Source: Deltaproteobacteria bacterium UBA5799 (GTDB lineage: Bacteria > Desulfobacterota > GWC2-55-46). From it: a stretch of 14,354 nt of DNA. Both the position numbers and the translations under genes were made by a program. A model generated the notes under the pieces. It saw only the letters and a program-made list of their open reading frames with translations, ran no database searches and was not told where the DNA came from. Of this stretch, positions 14,251 through 14,354 are shown piece after piece. The stretch's first letter is position 1; each line of letters opens with the position of its first letter. The stretch covers positions 5,842 through 20,195 of the forward strand of contig DIDN01000002.1 of the NCBI GenBank assembly GCA_002418185.1, given 5' to 3'.

Positions 14251-14279
14251 ATTCTAACAGCGAAGGCAGGCGCGCGCAA
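14251..14279 (-). promoter_or_regulatory. candidate σ70 promoter of nrdJ
   Basis: On the minus strand TTGCGC (three of six) is followed after exactly 17 bases by TAGAAT (five of six). The start would be near 14244, giving a leader of about 50 bases. It lies just after the end of the upstream gene. Confidence 0.5.
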
Positions 14280-14305
14280 CCGCAGCAGCGGGAGTGCCGG
14301 GCTGC

Positions 14306-14354
14306 TTATGTCTTGAGATATCCCCGTATGAGCTCGGAGAGGGTCTTCTGGGAC
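14306..14354 (-). CDS. C-terminal end of an unidentified protein, rest outside window
   Basis: The last 15 readable residues of a minus-strand frame, SQKTLSELIRGYLKT followed by TAA. The amphipathic, helix-like character and the position just before the nrdJ promoter suggest a real gene end. The fragment is too short to assign a family. Confidence 0.45.
   Translation of the reverse strand, partial: SQKTLSELIRGYLKT

Noticed and set aside
14194..14305. Possible cobalamin riboswitch upstream of nrdJ
   Set aside because: The space between the upstream gene end and the start is about 110 bases, and the predicted leader only about 50. No B12-box-like sequence was seen, and the element needs far more room.

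Overview
The window is a high-GC bacterial chromosomal segment. It carries ten complete genes and two gene ends cut by the window borders. I see no insertion sequences, phage genes, CRISPR array, tRNA or rRNA. The gene set (σ54 activator, CheR, HD-GYP, DsrE2/TusA, class II NrdJ, Slp-type lipoprotein, stand-alone LigD phosphoesterase domain) and the codon style (frequent AGG, ATA and CTC) suggest a diderm, B12-using, probably anaerobic or microaerobic environmental bacterium. A Desulfobacterota- or Nitrospirota-like lineage is my guess; the window does not prove it.

Left region (1-6043, all minus strand) is a signalling block. Transcription appears to start before cheR and runs through a large membrane hybrid histidine kinase whose start codon overlaps the cheR stop. 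Next comes an NtrC-type σ54 activator with its own likely promoter. A 480-bp non-coding stretch then contains a near-consensus σ54 promoter aimed at the next gene, a receiver-domain response regulator cut by the window start. The simplest model is that the Cache-domain kinase, possibly modulated by CheR, phosphorylates the NtrC protein, which activates the σ54 promoter.

Central plus-strand region (6282-7896) holds dsrE2, tusA and udp. The first two are sulfur-carrier proteins that usually occur together. The uridine phosphorylase gene overlaps tusA by four bases (ATGA), so at least tusA-udp are translationally linked.

Region 7958-8932 has a stand-alone 3'-phosphoesterase of the LigD type (minus) facing away from an Slp-family lipoprotein gene (plus). 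Their predicted σ70 promoters overlap. udp and the phosphoesterase converge on a strong stem-loop.

Right region (8914-14354, minus strand) reads nrdJ (B12-dependent ribonucleotide reductase), rpe (ribulose-phosphate 3-epimerase), then a PAS-GAF-GAF-GAF-HD-GYP protein, a probable c-di-GMP phosphodiesterase. Its leader could fold so as to hide the ribosome binding site. The phosphodiesterase and slp genes overlap tail to tail. The end of another minus-strand gene lies upstream of nrdJ.

No single locus is convincingly a new system. The best leads are the cheR-kinase-σ54 activator-σ54 promoter circuit, the phosphodiesterase leader, and the isolated LigD-type phosphoesterase.
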